This document shows positions 14,569 through 23,116 of a stretch of 26,640 bases of DNA, one piece after another. The translations under genes were made by a program, and so were the position numbers. The notes beneath the pieces were generated by a model that saw only the letters and a list, made by a program, of their open reading frames with translations, was not told the DNA's origin and did no database searches. The stretch spans positions 1 through 26,640 of the forward strand of contig JOFO01000069.1 of NCBI GenBank assembly GCA_000721275.1, given 5' to 3'. Source of the DNA: Microtetraspora glauca. GTDB lineage: Bacteria > Actinomycetota > Actinomycetes > Streptomycetales > Streptomycetaceae. Each line of letters begins with the position of its first letter. Positions within the stretch are counted from its first letter, which is position 1.

Positions 14569-16851
14569 ATGGGCCGACCGGACAAGAAGGCGAAGAAGAA
14601 GGGCATACGCCGCCTCTTCACCTGGAAGGCGCTGCTGGGCACCTTCCTCCTGCTCGGCCTCATCGGTGTCGGCGGCCTCTACACCGTCTACCTGCTGGTC
14701 CCCGTGCCCACGGCCAACGCCGAGGCGACCATGCAGAGCAACATCTACAAGTACGCCAACGGCACGATCCTCGCCCGCACCGGCGAGATCAACCGCGAGA
14801 TCGTCGGCCTCGACAAGATCCCGCTCCCCGTCCAGCGGTCCTTCGTCGCCGCCGAGAACAAGACCTTCTACAAGGACAACGGCGTCGATATCAAGGGCAC
14901 CACCCGCGCCGCCTGGAACACCCTCACCGGCAAGGGCAAGCAGGGCGGCTCGACCATCACCCAGCAGTTCGTCAAGAACTTCTACCTGAGCCAGGACCAG
15001 ACGGCGACCCGCAAGCTCAAGGAGATGGTCATCGCCATCAAGGTCGACGAGGAGATGACCAAGAGCGAGATCCTCGCCGGCTACATCAACACCAGCTACT
15101 ACGGCCGCTCCTCCTACGGCATCCAGGCCGCCGCCCGCGCCTACTACGGCACCGACGCCGCCAAGCTCACCACCGCCCAGGGCGCCTACCTCGCCTCGCT
15201 GCTCCAGGCCCCCAACCAGTACGACTGGACCTCCGCCAGCGCCACCGGCCGCAAGCTCGTCGAGGAGCGCTGGAACTACGTCCTCGACAACATGGTCGAG
15301 ATGGGCTGGCTGCCCGCCGCCGAGCGCGCCGGGATGAAGTTCCCCGTCCCCCGCGCGCCCAGGCCGCTCCCCGGCATGGAGGGCCAGACCGGCTACCTCG
15401 TGGAGGCCGCCAACCAGGAGCTGATGCGCCAGGGCGTCAGCGAGGAGGACATCAAGGCCGGCGGCTGGACCATCACCCTCAACATCGACGAGAAGAAGCA
15501 GAAGGACCTCGTCGCCGCCGTCGACAAGCAGCTGGAAGACAAGATCGACCGCAAGGGCGACAAGAAGGCCGCCACCGTGCAGGCCGGCGCCACCTCCGTC
15601 GACCCGGAGACCGGCGCGGTCGTCGCCATGTACGGCGGCGTCGGCGCCACCGAGCACTGGATGTCCAACGCCACCCGGCGCGACTACCAGCCCGCCTCCA
15701 CCTTCAAGCCGATCGTCCTCGCCTCCGCCGTCGACAACCGCGCCGAGACCCAGGACGGGCGCCCGATAGGCCTCCAGACCGTCTACGACGGCACCAGCAA
15801 GCGGCCCGTCGTCGGCAGCGACATCCCCTTCGCCCCCGAGAACGAGGACGACTGGTCGTACGGCCCCGTGACCGTCCAGCGGGCCACCGACAAGTCCATC
15901 AACTCCGTCTACGCGCAGATGATCGTCGACGTGGGCCCGGAGAAGACCAAGCGGACCGCCCTCGCCCTCGGCATGAAGGACGGCCAGGACTTCGGCGCCA
16001 CCCCCGCCATGTCGCTCGGCACCATGGGCGCCTCCACCCTCGACATGGCCGGCGCCTACGCGACCCTCGACAACCACGGCAAGAAGGTCACCCCCGCCGT
16101 CGTCAAGAGCGCCCAGCACAGCGACCGCCAGGTCGACATGGTCAAGCAGACCGGCGAGCAGGTCATCAGCCGCCGGGCCGCCGACACCGTCACCCGGGCC
16201 ATGCAGGGCGTCGTCAGCAACGGCTCCGGCTTCCGCGCCGCCGGCGACTACCAGGCCGCGGGCAAGACCGGCACCTCCGAGAACAACCGCTCCGCCTGGT
16301 TCGTCGGCTACACCCCCGAACTCGTCACCGCCGTCGCCCTCTTCGGCGAGGACACCTCCGGCAAGATCGCCCAGCAGGTCACCCTCACCGACTCCATCGA
16401 GCCCGGCCGCGCCAACGGCGGCCGGTACCCGGCCATGATCTGGGGCGAGTACACCGAACGCGCCCTGAACGGCGGCTCCGACGCCGCCTTCGACCTCGAC
16501 ACCGAGGAGGGCGGCGCCGGGTACGGCACCCCGACCTGGCCCACCGGCCCGGCCGAGACCGAGACGCCCACCGAGGAGCCGACGGAGGAGCCGACCACCG
16601 CGCCGGCCACCACCGCCACCACCCCGCCGCCCTCGGCCACCACCGCGCCCACCCCGACCCGGGAGCCCACCCAGCGGCCCACCACCACCCCGCCCGCGAC
16701 GCAGGAGCCCACCCGGGAGCCCACGAACACGGCGACCGTCCAGCCCCCGGACCCGGGCGGCTCCGGCGGCCCCGGCGGCGGTGGCGGCGAGGGCGAGACC
16801 GACGACGCGTCCGGCACCACGCCCGGCCTCGTCACCCGGCAGCCTCGCTGA
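14569..16851 (+). CDS. Class A penicillin-binding protein (transglycosylase/transpeptidase)
   Basis: A 760-residue bifunctional peptidoglycan synthase. Residues 1-19 are a Lys/Arg-rich cytoplasmic tail and 20-44 the membrane anchor. The GT51 domain has catalytic E96 in FVAAENKTFYKDNGVDIKG and GGSTITQQ (127-134). The transpeptidase domain has S377-T-F-K380, S443-I-N445 and K566-T-G-T569, so both activities look intact. From about residue 650 to the end is a Thr/Pro/Glu-rich then Gly-rich tail (EPTEEPTTAPATT, GGSGGPGGGGGEGE), probably a flexible wall-spanning segment. ATG 14569 is the only sensible start; a GGAG about 13 nt upstream is a weak ribosome binding site. It polymerises and crosslinks lipid II glycan at the outer membrane face. 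Single-gene unit, ended by the longest hairpin in the window. Confidence 0.95.
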   Translation: MGRPDKKAKKKGIRRLFTWKALLGTFLLLGLIGVGGLYTVYLLVPVPTANAEATMQSNIYKYANGTILARTGEINREIVGLDKIPLPVQRSFVAAENKTFYKDNGVDIKGTTRAAWNTLTGKGKQGGSTITQQFVKNFYLSQDQTATRKLKEMVIAIKVDEEMTKSEILAGYINTSYYGRSSYGIQAAARAYYGTDAAKLTTAQGAYLASLLQAPNQYDWTSASATGRKLVEERWNYVLDNMVEMGWLPAAERAGMKFPVPRAPRPLPGMEGQTGYLVEAANQELMRQGVSEEDIKAGGWTITLNIDEKKQKDLVAAVDKQLEDKIDRKGDKKAATVQAGATSVDPETGAVVAMYGGVGATEHWMSNATRRDYQPASTFKPIVLASAVDNRAETQDGRPIGLQTVYDGTSKRPVVGSDIPFAPENEDDWSYGPVTVQRATDKSINSVYAQMIVDVGPEKTKRTALALGMKDGQDFGATPAMSLGTMGASTLDMAGAYATLDNHGKKVTPAVVKSAQHSDRQVDMVKQTGEQVISRRAADTVTRAMQGVVSNGSGFRAAGDYQAAGKTGTSENNRSAWFVGYTPELVTAVALFGEDTSGKIAQQVTLTDSIEPGRANGGRYPAMIWGEYTERALNGGSDAAFDLDTEEGGAGYGTPTWPTGPAETETPTEEPTEEPTTAPATTATTPPPSATTAPTPTREPTQRPTTTPPATQEPTREPTNTATVQPPDPGGSGGPGGGGGEGETDDASGTTPGLVTRQPR

Positions 16852-16864
16852 CCCCTCCGCCGTA

Positions 16865-16915
16865 CGTACGCCGAAGGCCGGCCCCCCTCACCAGGGGGCC
16901 GGCCTTCGGCGTACG
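16865..16915. terminator. 22-bp perfect hairpin, bidirectional terminator
   Basis: Arms 16865-16886 and 16894-16915 pair without mismatch over 22 bp around a 7-nt loop. It lies 13 nt after the PBP stop and 33 nt from the convergent phosphatase stop, so it can end both transcripts. No T-tract; stem strength is exceptional. Confidence 0.8.
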
Positions 16916-16948
16916 GGAGCGTTCAGCGCGCCCCGGGACGGCGGGGTC

Positions 16949-18910
16949 TCAGCGCGTCGACAGCTCGAACCAGACGACCTTGCCGCCCGACAGCCGGGTC
17001 GCCCCCCACCGCCGCGCCAGCCGGTTCACCAGGAACAGGCCGCGCCCGCCCTCGTCCGTCTCGCGCGCCCGCCGCTGCCGCGGCAGTTGCGGCGAGTCGT
17101 CGCCCACCTCGCAGCGCAGCACGTCGGTCCGGAGCAGCCGCAGGGTCACCGGCCGCTCCGCGTACCGCACCGCGTTGGTCACCACCTCGCTGATCAGCAG
17201 CTCGACCGAGTCCGTCAGCTCCTCCAGGCCCCAGCGCGCCAGCGCCCGGCGGGCCAGCCGGCGGGCCCGGCCCGGGGCCGCGTCCTCCGGTTCCAGGAAC
17301 CAGTACGCCACGTCGCTCGGCGCGATCCCGTCGAAGCGGGCCGCGAGCAGCGCGATGTCGTCGTCCCGGTCGCCGGGGCCCAGCATGTCGAGGACGTCGT
17401 CGCACAGCGCCTCCAGCGGCGGCGCGTGGTCCGGCCCGGTCAGCTGGGCCGCCGCCGCCAGCCGCTCCCGCAGCTGCTCGATCCCGGTCCACACGTCCCG
17501 CAGCCGGGACTCCACCAGACCGTCCGTGTACAGCAGCAGCGTCGCGCCCGCCGGGGCGTCCAGCTCGACCGACTCGAAGTCCACGCCGCCGACCCCGATC
17601 GGCGCGCCGGCCGGCACCCGCAGCACCTCGGCGCGGCCGTCCAGGTGCAGCAGTATCGGCGGCGGGTGCCCGGCGTTGGCGACCGTGATCCGGTGCGAGA
17701 CCGGGTCGTAGACCGCGTACATGCAGGTCGCCATCCGGTTCTCGCCGAGCCGCTGCGCCTGCTCGTCGAGGTGGTGCAGCACCTCCTGCGGCGGCAGGTC
17801 GAGCCCGGCCAGGGTCTGCGCGGTCGTGCGCAGCTGGCCCATGATCGCGGCCGAGGTCATCGAGTGGCCCATCACGTCGCCGACGACCAGCGCGACCCGG
17901 CTGCCGGGCAGCGGGATCGCGTCGTACCAGTCGCCGCCGACCCGCGCGGTCTCGGCCGCCGGCAGATAGCGCGAGGCGAGCTTGACGCCGGTCGGCTGCG
18001 GCAGCGAGTCCGGCAGCATCGTCCGCTGGAGCTCGTCCGCGATGTACGCCTCCCGGCCGTACAGCACCGCCTTGTCGATGCCCAGCGCGGTGTGGGTGGC
18101 CAGCTGGGCGGCGACCAGCAGGTCGTCCGGCTCGAAGGCCGGCTGCTCGGCGCGGCGCAGCAGCACCGCGGCGCCGATCACCCGGCGGCGGCCCCGCAGC
18201 GGCGCCAGTATCGCCCGCAGCCCGCGCGGCAGCGGATGGTCCGCGCCCAGCAGCTCGCCGAGGGCGGTCCGGGCGGCGGCGGAGTCGCCGAAGACCGGCC
18301 GGACCCCGCGGAGCACCTCGGAGAGGGCGCTGCCGGAGCGCACCTCGCACAGCTCGGCGGCCGGGGTCGGGTCGGGATCGGGTACGAGGACGAGCTCGTC
18401 GCCCTCCAGGTCCGGCGTTAACCGCAGCCGGTCGGTGCGGCGCAGCCGCAGCACGAACGGGGCCACGGGCCGCTCGTCGCCCACCGGGAGCGGGTCGCGG
18501 AGGTAGACCAGGATCTCGTCGGAGAAGGCCGGCACGGTGGCCCGGCACAGGCCGAGGACGATCTCGTCCAGGTCGAGGCCGCGGGCGATCCGCCGGGTCG
18601 CGGCGCCGACGAACCGCAGCCGGTCGCCCTCGCGCCGGCCGGACGGGGCCGTGCCGGGCGAGACGGCGACGGCGACCGCGGGCGCGGCGGGACCGGCCGG
18701 CGGCGGGGGAGCCGGGGCGGCCGGTGACGCCTGCGCCGCCGGCGGCCCGGGCGTCTCCGGCGCGGCGGGCTCGGGGGCCTGCGCCGAGGGCTGCGCGGGG
18801 ATGTCGGAGGGGAGGCCGGCGGGCGCGGCCTCCTGGCGGGGCCGCGTCTGCTCCTGGGGCCGGTCGGCCAGGGGCTGCCGGCCTTCGTGGGAGGTGGGAT
18901 GCTCCGTCAC
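16949..18910 (-). CDS. GAF - SpoIIE-type phosphatase - HATPase_c protein (contains a TTA codon)
   Basis: A 653-residue soluble signalling protein. Residues 1-90 are Pro/Ala-rich and disordered; about 95-300 form a GAF-like sensor; about 305-520 are a PP2C/SpoIIE Ser/Thr phosphatase with metal-site motifs GGDWYD (near 325), VGDVMGHSM (near 345), TDGLVES and DRDDDIAL; about 545-653 are a HATPase_c domain with N-box ELLISEVVTNAV and glycine box DEGGRGLFLV. Such proteins switch anti-anti-sigma factors by dephosphorylation and can phosphorylate them through the HATPase part. Codon 164 (18421-18419) is TTA, the only in-frame TTA I found in the window, so translation should depend on the bldA leucyl-tRNA. 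GTG 18910 is the start since upstream sequence in frame is Arg-rich noncoding; its ribosome binding site is weak. Confidence 0.9.
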   Translation of the reverse strand: MTEHPTSHEGRQPLADRPQEQTRPRQEAAPAGLPSDIPAQPSAQAPEPAAPETPGPPAAQASPAAPAPPPPAGPAAPAVAVAVSPGTAPSGRREGDRLRFVGAATRRIARGLDLDEIVLGLCRATVPAFSDEILVYLRDPLPVGDERPVAPFVLRLRRTDRLRLTPDLEGDELVLVPDPDPTPAAELCEVRSGSALSEVLRGVRPVFGDSAAARTALGELLGADHPLPRGLRAILAPLRGRRRVIGAAVLLRRAEQPAFEPDDLLVAAQLATHTALGIDKAVLYGREAYIADELQRTMLPDSLPQPTGVKLASRYLPAAETARVGGDWYDAIPLPGSRVALVVGDVMGHSMTSAAIMGQLRTTAQTLAGLDLPPQEVLHHLDEQAQRLGENRMATCMYAVYDPVSHRITVANAGHPPPILLHLDGRAEVLRVPAGAPIGVGGVDFESVELDAPAGATLLLYTDGLVESRLRDVWTGIEQLRERLAAAAQLTGPDHAPPLEALCDDVLDMLGPGDRDDDIALLAARFDGIAPSDVAYWFLEPEDAAPGRARRLARRALARWGLEELTDSVELLISEVVTNAVRYAERPVTLRLLRTDVLRCEVGDDSPQLPRQRRARETDEGGRGLFLVNRLARRWGATRLSGGKVVWFELSTR

Positions 18911-19104
18911 GCGTGGGATTCCGTCCGTCCGGGCCGGTGGTGCGATGCACTCGCTCTTCTCGCCGATGCCGCGCCCCCGCCGGGGCGGAACCCTCCGGGG
19001 AGGGACCCTCCGGTGACGGGGCCCGCGGACGGTCCGCGGACGGCGGCAGGGGCAGGGGGCGCGCCACCCGGGCACAGCTCCGGCACTGCTCTCCCCCTCA
19101 TCGA

Positions 19105-19117
19105 TGACGTGCGGTGA
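19105..19117. promoter_or_regulatory. BldD-box-like site in the phosphatase leader
   Basis: TGAC-GTGCG-GTGA fits the BldD consensus TNAC-N5-GTNA at every fixed base. TGACGT also recurs at 19105, 19115 and 19151. It is about 195 bp upstream of the phosphatase GTG, inside the predicted leader. The consensus is short, so chance is possible. Confidence 0.33.
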
Positions 19118-19189
19118 CGTGTGGTCAGTTGCTGTGCTGCGTTCGGTCGGTGACGTCGTGCTCGCCCGGTGTCGGCCGCGCGGAGGACG

Positions 19190-19220
19190 ATCCTACGTTT
19201 GGACCCCGGGGGCGCATCAA
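19190..19220 (-). promoter_or_regulatory. Candidate vegetative promoter of the phosphatase gene
   Basis: On the - strand TTGATG (19220-19215) and TAGGAT (19195-19190) match the HrdB -35 and -10 well, though the spacer is 19 bp, longer than ideal. Transcription would start near 19184 and leave a 270-nt leader before GTG 18910. The gap 18911-19225 holds no gene I can support. Confidence 0.45.
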
Positions 19221-19225
19221 GGGTC

Positions 19226-19900
19226 TCATGGCGCCGTGTGCGCCGGGGTGCGATCCCAGTCCGCCGGAAGGGCCGGGACGGTCCACGCGGGATCGGGCCG
19301 CCAGTCCTCCCAGCCGTCCCGGAAGGGGGCGCCCCAGCGCCCGATCAGCGCCACGGCGGCGTCCCCCGCGGCCCGCACCCGGGCGGCCGCGCCGGGGCTC
19401 ATCAGCCCGGCCCGCTGGGCCTGGGCGAACTCGTCCTCGTCGCGCCACAGCCAGCTGCGGTCGGGGTAGACGGAGATGTCGAGGAAGTGGTCCTCGGAGT
19501 CGACGCCGCCGGCCCAGCGGCGGCGCGGCTCCTCCAGGTTCACGTACCAGCTGCGGAAGCGCCAGCCGCGCTCCCAGAACAGCCAGACCGACCACGGGTC
19601 GCCGGGGCGGGCGAGCTTGAGGACGCCGCTGCCCGCCCAGCGGGCGCGCTCGGTGGTGCGGGGCGCGGTGTAGCGGGTGGCGAGCGGTTCGTCGTGGACG
19701 GCGGTCCCGTCGGCGAGGACGGGCCGGACGCACTCGGTGCCGGGCGCCATCCAGACGGCGAGCAGGTCGGGGGTGTCGCGGACGACGGTCACCGGCCGGC
19801 AGATGTGCACCTCGTCGGTGCCGACGCCGCGGTAGCGCCAGAGGATGTGCTCCCCCGGCGCCCAGTGCTGGATGCCGCCCGACCCGTCCGCTCCTGTCAT
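19226..19900 (-). CDS. DUF402 domain protein (FomD/Ntdp-like phosphatase fold)
   Basis: A 224-residue protein whose central part, FRSWYVNLEEPRRRWAGGVDSEDHFLDISVYPDRSWLWRDEDEFAQAQRAG (residues about 120-170), shows the DUF402 pattern: aromatic W-Y-V-N-L strand, a D-x-x-L-D pair, then the acidic D-E-D-E helix start. Known relatives include nucleoside tri/diphosphatases and the FomD cytidylyl-phosphonate hydrolase, all metal-dependent; the substrate here is unknown. ATG 19900 lies 7 nt after a TAAGAT -10 box (19912-19907) with no Shine-Dalgarno, so the mRNA should be leaderless. Same strand as, and upstream of, the SpoIIE-type phosphatase, but with a separate promoter between them. Confidence 0.85.
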   Translation of the reverse strand: MTGADGSGGIQHWAPGEHILWRYRGVGTDEVHICRPVTVVRDTPDLLAVWMAPGTECVRPVLADGTAVHDEPLATRYTAPRTTERARWAGSGVLKLARPGDPWSVWLFWERGWRFRSWYVNLEEPRRRWAGGVDSEDHFLDISVYPDRSWLWRDEDEFAQAQRAGLMSPGAAARVRAAGDAAVALIGRWGAPFRDGWEDWRPDPAWTVPALPADWDRTPAHTAP

Positions 19901-19906
19901 GCGCAG

Positions 19907-19912
19907 ATCTTA
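19907..19912 (-). promoter_or_regulatory. -10 box for a leaderless DUF402 mRNA
   Basis: TAAGAT ends 7 nt before the A of ATG 19900, placing +1 at or within a base of the start codon. No -35 hexamer is recognisable, which may mean activator dependence on the array at 19942-19996. Confidence 0.5.
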
Positions 19913-19941
19913 GGGGCGCGCTCCCACGCGCGCTGCGGTCC

Positions 19942-19996
19942 GCGTCACGCTTGCGTCACGCGCGGGACGGGCGGGCGTCACGCCGGGGTCACGGCC
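19942..19996. promoter_or_regulatory. 11-bp-period TCAC array, PHO-box-like
   Basis: Five consecutive 11-nt cells start at 19942, 19953, 19964, 19975 and 19986. Four begin G-N-GTCACG; the third is degenerate. PhoP boxes of Streptomyces are direct repeats of 11-nt units with a G(G/T)TCAYY core, which these cells partly match, best in the last. It lies about 42-96 bp upstream of the DUF402 start and overlaps the fumC stop codon. Confidence 0.42.
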
Positions 19997-21401
19997 GGGT
20001 CATCCGCAGGACGTCGAGGGCCTCGTCGAGCTGTTCGAGGGTGAGGTCGCCGCGGTCGACGTAGCCGCCCTCCAGGACGACCTCGCGGATGGTCTTCCGC
20101 TCGGCGAGCGAGCGCTTGGCGATCTTGGCGGCCTCCTCGTAGCCGAGGTACTTGTTGAGCGGGGTGACGACGGAGGGGGAGGACTCGGCGTACTCGCGGG
20201 CGCGTTCGGCGTTGGCGGTGATGCCGTCGACTGTGCGGTCGGCGAGCAGCCGGGACGCGTTGGCGAGCAGCCGTACGGACTCCAGCAGGTTCTTGGCCAT
20301 CACCGGGAGCATCACGTTGAGCTCGAAGTTCCCGGCGGCGCCGGCCACGGCGACCGTGGTGTCGTTGCCGGTCACCTGGGCGGCGACCATGAGGACCGCC
20401 TCGGGGATCACCGGGTTGACCTTGCCGGGCATGATCGAGGAGCCGGGCTGGAGGTCGGGGAGGTTGATCTCGGCCAGTCCGGTGCGGGGGCCGCTGGCCA
20501 TCCACCGCAGGTCGTTCGCGATCTTGGTGAGGGAGACGGCGACGGTCCGGAGCTGGCCGGAGGTCTCCACCAGGCCGTCCCGGGCGCCCTGGGCCTCGAA
20601 GTGGTCGCGGGCCTCGGTGAAGGGCAGTCCGGTGGCGCGGGCGAGCTCGGCGATGACGGCGGCCGAGAAGCCGGGCGGGGTGTTGATGCCGGTGCCGACG
20701 GCGGTGCCGCCGAGGGGGAGTTCGGCGAGCCGGGGGAGCGAGGCGCGCAGCCGTTCGATCCCGTACCGGACCTGGGCCGCGTAGCCGCCGAACTCCTGGC
20801 CGAGGGTGACCGGGGTGGCGTCCATCAGATGCGTACGACCCGACTTCACCACTGTCGCGAATTCGGCCGATTTTCGCTCCAGGGCGTCGGCCAGGTGGTC
20901 GAGCGCCGGGATCAGGTCGCGGGTGACGGCGGCGGTGGCGGCGATGTGGATGGAGGAGGGGAAGACGTCGTTGGACGACTGCGAGGCGTTGACGTGGTCG
21001 TTGGGGTGGACGGCCCGGTCGTCCGGCAGCCGCTCCCCGGCCAGGGTGGCCAGCACCTCGTTGGTGTTCATGTTCGAGGAGGTGCCGGAGCCGGTCTGGA
21101 AGACGTCGACCGGGAAGTGGTCGTCCCAGCGGCCCTCCGCGACCTCCTCGGCGGCGGCGGCGATCGCCTCCGCCCGGTCCCGGTCGATCACGCCGAGGTC
21201 GGCGTTGACCTTCGCCGCGGCGGCCTTGATCCGCGCCAGCGCCTCGATGTGGGCGCGCTCCAGGCGCTGCCCCGAGACCGGGAAGTTCTCCACCGCCCGC
21301 TGGGTCTGGGCCCGCCACTTGGCGTGCGCGGGGACCCGCACCTCGCCCATGGAGTCGTGCTCGACGCGGTAGCCGCCGTCGTCGTTCGTGCGTTCGCTCA
21401 T
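19989..21401 (-). CDS. fumC: Class II fumarate hydratase (iron-independent)
   Basis: A 470-residue class II fumarase catalysing reversible hydration of fumarate to malate in the TCA cycle. It carries the superfamily signature [11 protein letters not shown] at residues 320-330, with the catalytic serine loop, plus [10 protein letters not shown] (103-112) and [11 protein letters not shown] with catalytic H191. Length fits FumC enzymes, which need no iron-sulfur cluster. ATG 21401 follows a strong GGAGGT (21413-21408) at 6-nt spacing. The stop lies in the 11-bp repeat array. A class I Fe-S fumarase lies 3.3 kb away on the same strand, so the two probably substitute for one another under iron or oxidative stress. 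Confidence 0.95.
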   Translation of the reverse strand: MSERTNDDGGYRVEHDSMGEVRVPAHAKWRAQTQRAVENFPVSGQRLERAHIEALARIKAAAAKVNADLGVIDRDRAEAIAAAAEEVAEGRWDDHFPVDVFQTGSGTSSNMNTNEVLATLAGERLPDDRAVHPNDHVNASQSSNDVFPSSIHIAATAAVTRDLIPALDHLADALERKSAEFATVVKSGRTHLMDATPVTLGQEFGGYAAQVRYGIERLRASLPRLAELPLGGTAVGTGINTPPGFSAAVIAELARATGLPFTEARDHFEAQGARDGLVETSGQLRTVAVSLTKIANDLRWMASGPRTGLAEINLPDLQPGSSIMPGKVNPVIPEAVLMVAAQVTGNDTTVAVAGAAGNFELNVMLPVMAKNLLESVRLLANASRLLADRTVDGITANAERAREYAESSPSVVTPLNKYLGYEEAAKIAKRSLAERKTIREVVLEGGYVDRGDLTLEQLDEALDVLRMTRP

Positions 21402-21446
21402 GGTTCAACCTCCGTAAAAAGATGAGCACTTGTCTTGTTCGATGTA

Positions 21447-21475
21447 TTCCCAAGGCGCGTACCGGCCAGTAAAAA
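21447..21475 (+). promoter_or_regulatory. Candidate promoter of the SGNH hydrolase gene
   Basis: TTCCCA (21447-21452) and TAAAAA (21470-21475) are separated by 17 bp and each match vegetative hexamers at four positions. The start would be near 21482, in front of AGGAGG at 21496-21501. The 104-bp divergent gap is notably AT-rich for this genome. Confidence 0.35.
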
Positions 21476-21505
21476 CCGTGGGTAACCCCACTTCCAGGAG
21501 GCGCA

Positions 21506-23032
21506 ATGACGCGCACCAGGCACAGACTCCGGTGGCCCATCGCCGCCGTCGCCGCGGCGGCCGCCGCCCTCGGCACCCTGACCGCCGTCCCCGCCGGAGC
21601 GGCCGACACCGGGACGAGGGCCGCCGTCGCCTCCGTACCCCTCCCGGCCGAACTGGAGGCGATCCGGGCCGCCGAGGCCACCACGATCTACGGCAGCCCC
21701 GAGGAACGCCCCCTCGACCAGCGGAAGACCGGCCTGATCTCGCTCGGCGACAGCGAGATCTCCGGCGAGGGCGTCGGCACCTACGAGCCCCCCACCAACG
21801 GTCCCACCAACTGGTGCCACCGCTCGCCCGACGCCGCCATCCACCGCACCGGCATCGCCGCCGACCTCACCTTCAACGTCTCCTGCTCCGGCGCCTACAC
21901 CGGCCACATCCGGATCGGCGGGCACAAGCAGTACGCCGACGAGCTCGTCCAGAGCGACAACCTCGCCATCAAGGCCCGCAACACCCGCATCAAGATGGTC
22001 CTCCTGGTCGCCGGCGCCAACGACGACCTCCAGTTCGGCCCCGTCATGACCGACTGCGTCACCCGGTACGTCCTCAGCCAGGGCGCCTGCGAGCCGAAGT
22101 ACGCCCCCGGCTGGCAGGCCCGCGTCGACGCCCTCGTCCCCAAGGTCGAGCAGACCGTCCGCGACCTCAAGTCCGTCATGCGCGACGCCGGATACGCCGA
22201 CGGCGACTACAAGCTCGTCGTCATGGGCTACCCCAGCCCCATCGGCCCCGACTTCCGCGACAACCCGAACTTCCCCGGCAAGATGGCCTGCGGCGGCATG
22301 GGCTACGACTCCGACACCAAATGGGGCCGCAACGTGGCCGTCCCCGCCTTCGAGCGCGGCATGCGCAAGGTCGCCGCCTCCACCGGCGCCGTCTACCTCG
22401 ACAACTCGCGGCTCTTCCACGGCCACGAGGTCTGCATGGAGGACACCTGGGCCCGGGGCCTGTACATCGACCTCTCCAAGCCCGGCGGCATCGACGAGAA
22501 CACCACCCGCCAGTCCTTCCACCCCAACAAGAGCGGCCACGCCGCCTTCGCCTCCTGCCTGACCCAGCTGTACGCCTCGGGCCTGCGCGAGGCGAGCTGC
22601 GCCGACGTCAACTCCTCCGGCACCCCGACGCTCTTCCCGCTCGCCTGGGACGACGTCTACAAGCCGCTGCGGAACGAGGCGACCGGCAACTGCCTCGACG
22701 TGAACGCCTCCGAGTCCGCCAACGGCACCGCCGTCCTCGGCTGGGACTGCCACGGCGGGCGCAACCAGGGCTGGTGGTACGACTCCGCCCGGAAGACCGT
22801 CCACACCGAACTGACCCAGGACCGCTGCCTGGACGTGCCGGGCGCCGCCTACCAGGCCGGCAAGGCGCTCGTCCTCTGGAACTGCTCCGGCGCCGCGAAC
22901 CAGAGGTTCGTCCGCGACGGCGCCACGATCCGGCCCGCCGCCGCGACCGGCCTCTGCCTGACGCAGGCGGCGGCGAAGGAGCCGGTCCGGCTCCAGACCT
23001 GCGACGGCTCCGCGCGCCAGCGGTTCGCGTAG
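21506..23032 (+). CDS. Secreted SGNH/GDSL hydrolase with C-terminal ricin-type lectin domain
   Basis: A 508-residue exported enzyme. Residues 1-32 are a signal peptide ending AGAAD. The SGNH esterase domain (about 72-365) shows block I LISLGDSEISGEG with S83, block III as LVAGANDD, and block V FHPNKSGH with the catalytic histidine near residue 337; many cysteines suggest disulfides. Residues about 370-508 are a ricin B-type beta-trefoil with repeated NCLDV, DRCLDVPG and GLCLTQ motifs and Q-x-W/F ends (NQGWWY, NQRFV, RQRFA), which would bind polysaccharide. It likely deacylates a plant or microbial glycan. ATG 21506 has AGGAGG 4 nt upstream. Divergent from fumC. Confidence 0.92.
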   Translation: MTRTRHRLRWPIAAVAAAAAALGTLTAVPAGAADTGTRAAVASVPLPAELEAIRAAEATTIYGSPEERPLDQRKTGLISLGDSEISGEGVGTYEPPTNGPTNWCHRSPDAAIHRTGIAADLTFNVSCSGAYTGHIRIGGHKQYADELVQSDNLAIKARNTRIKMVLLVAGANDDLQFGPVMTDCVTRYVLSQGACEPKYAPGWQARVDALVPKVEQTVRDLKSVMRDAGYADGDYKLVVMGYPSPIGPDFRDNPNFPGKMACGGMGYDSDTKWGRNVAVPAFERGMRKVAASTGAVYLDNSRLFHGHEVCMEDTWARGLYIDLSKPGGIDENTTRQSFHPNKSGHAAFASCLTQLYASGLREASCADVNSSGTPTLFPLAWDDVYKPLRNEATGNCLDVNASESANGTAVLGWDCHGGRNQGWWYDSARKTVHTELTQDRCLDVPGAAYQAGKALVLWNCSGAANQRFVRDGATIRPAAATGLCLTQAAAKEPVRLQTCDGSARQRFA

Positions 23033-23049
23033 CCGGCCGCACCGAGAAC

Positions 23050-23089
23050 GCCGTGGCCCTCCGTCCGGTGCGGGACGGGGGGCCACGGC
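23050..23089. terminator. Bidirectional terminator after the SGNH hydrolase gene
   Basis: Left arm 23050-23066 and right arm 23073-23089 pair over 17 positions with one G-T wobble around a 6-nt loop. It is 17 nt after the hydrolase stop and 27 nt from the convergent lipoprotein stop. Confidence 0.72.
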
Positions 23090-23116
23090 CCTGTCACGGC
23101 GTCGTGCGGTCCGGCC

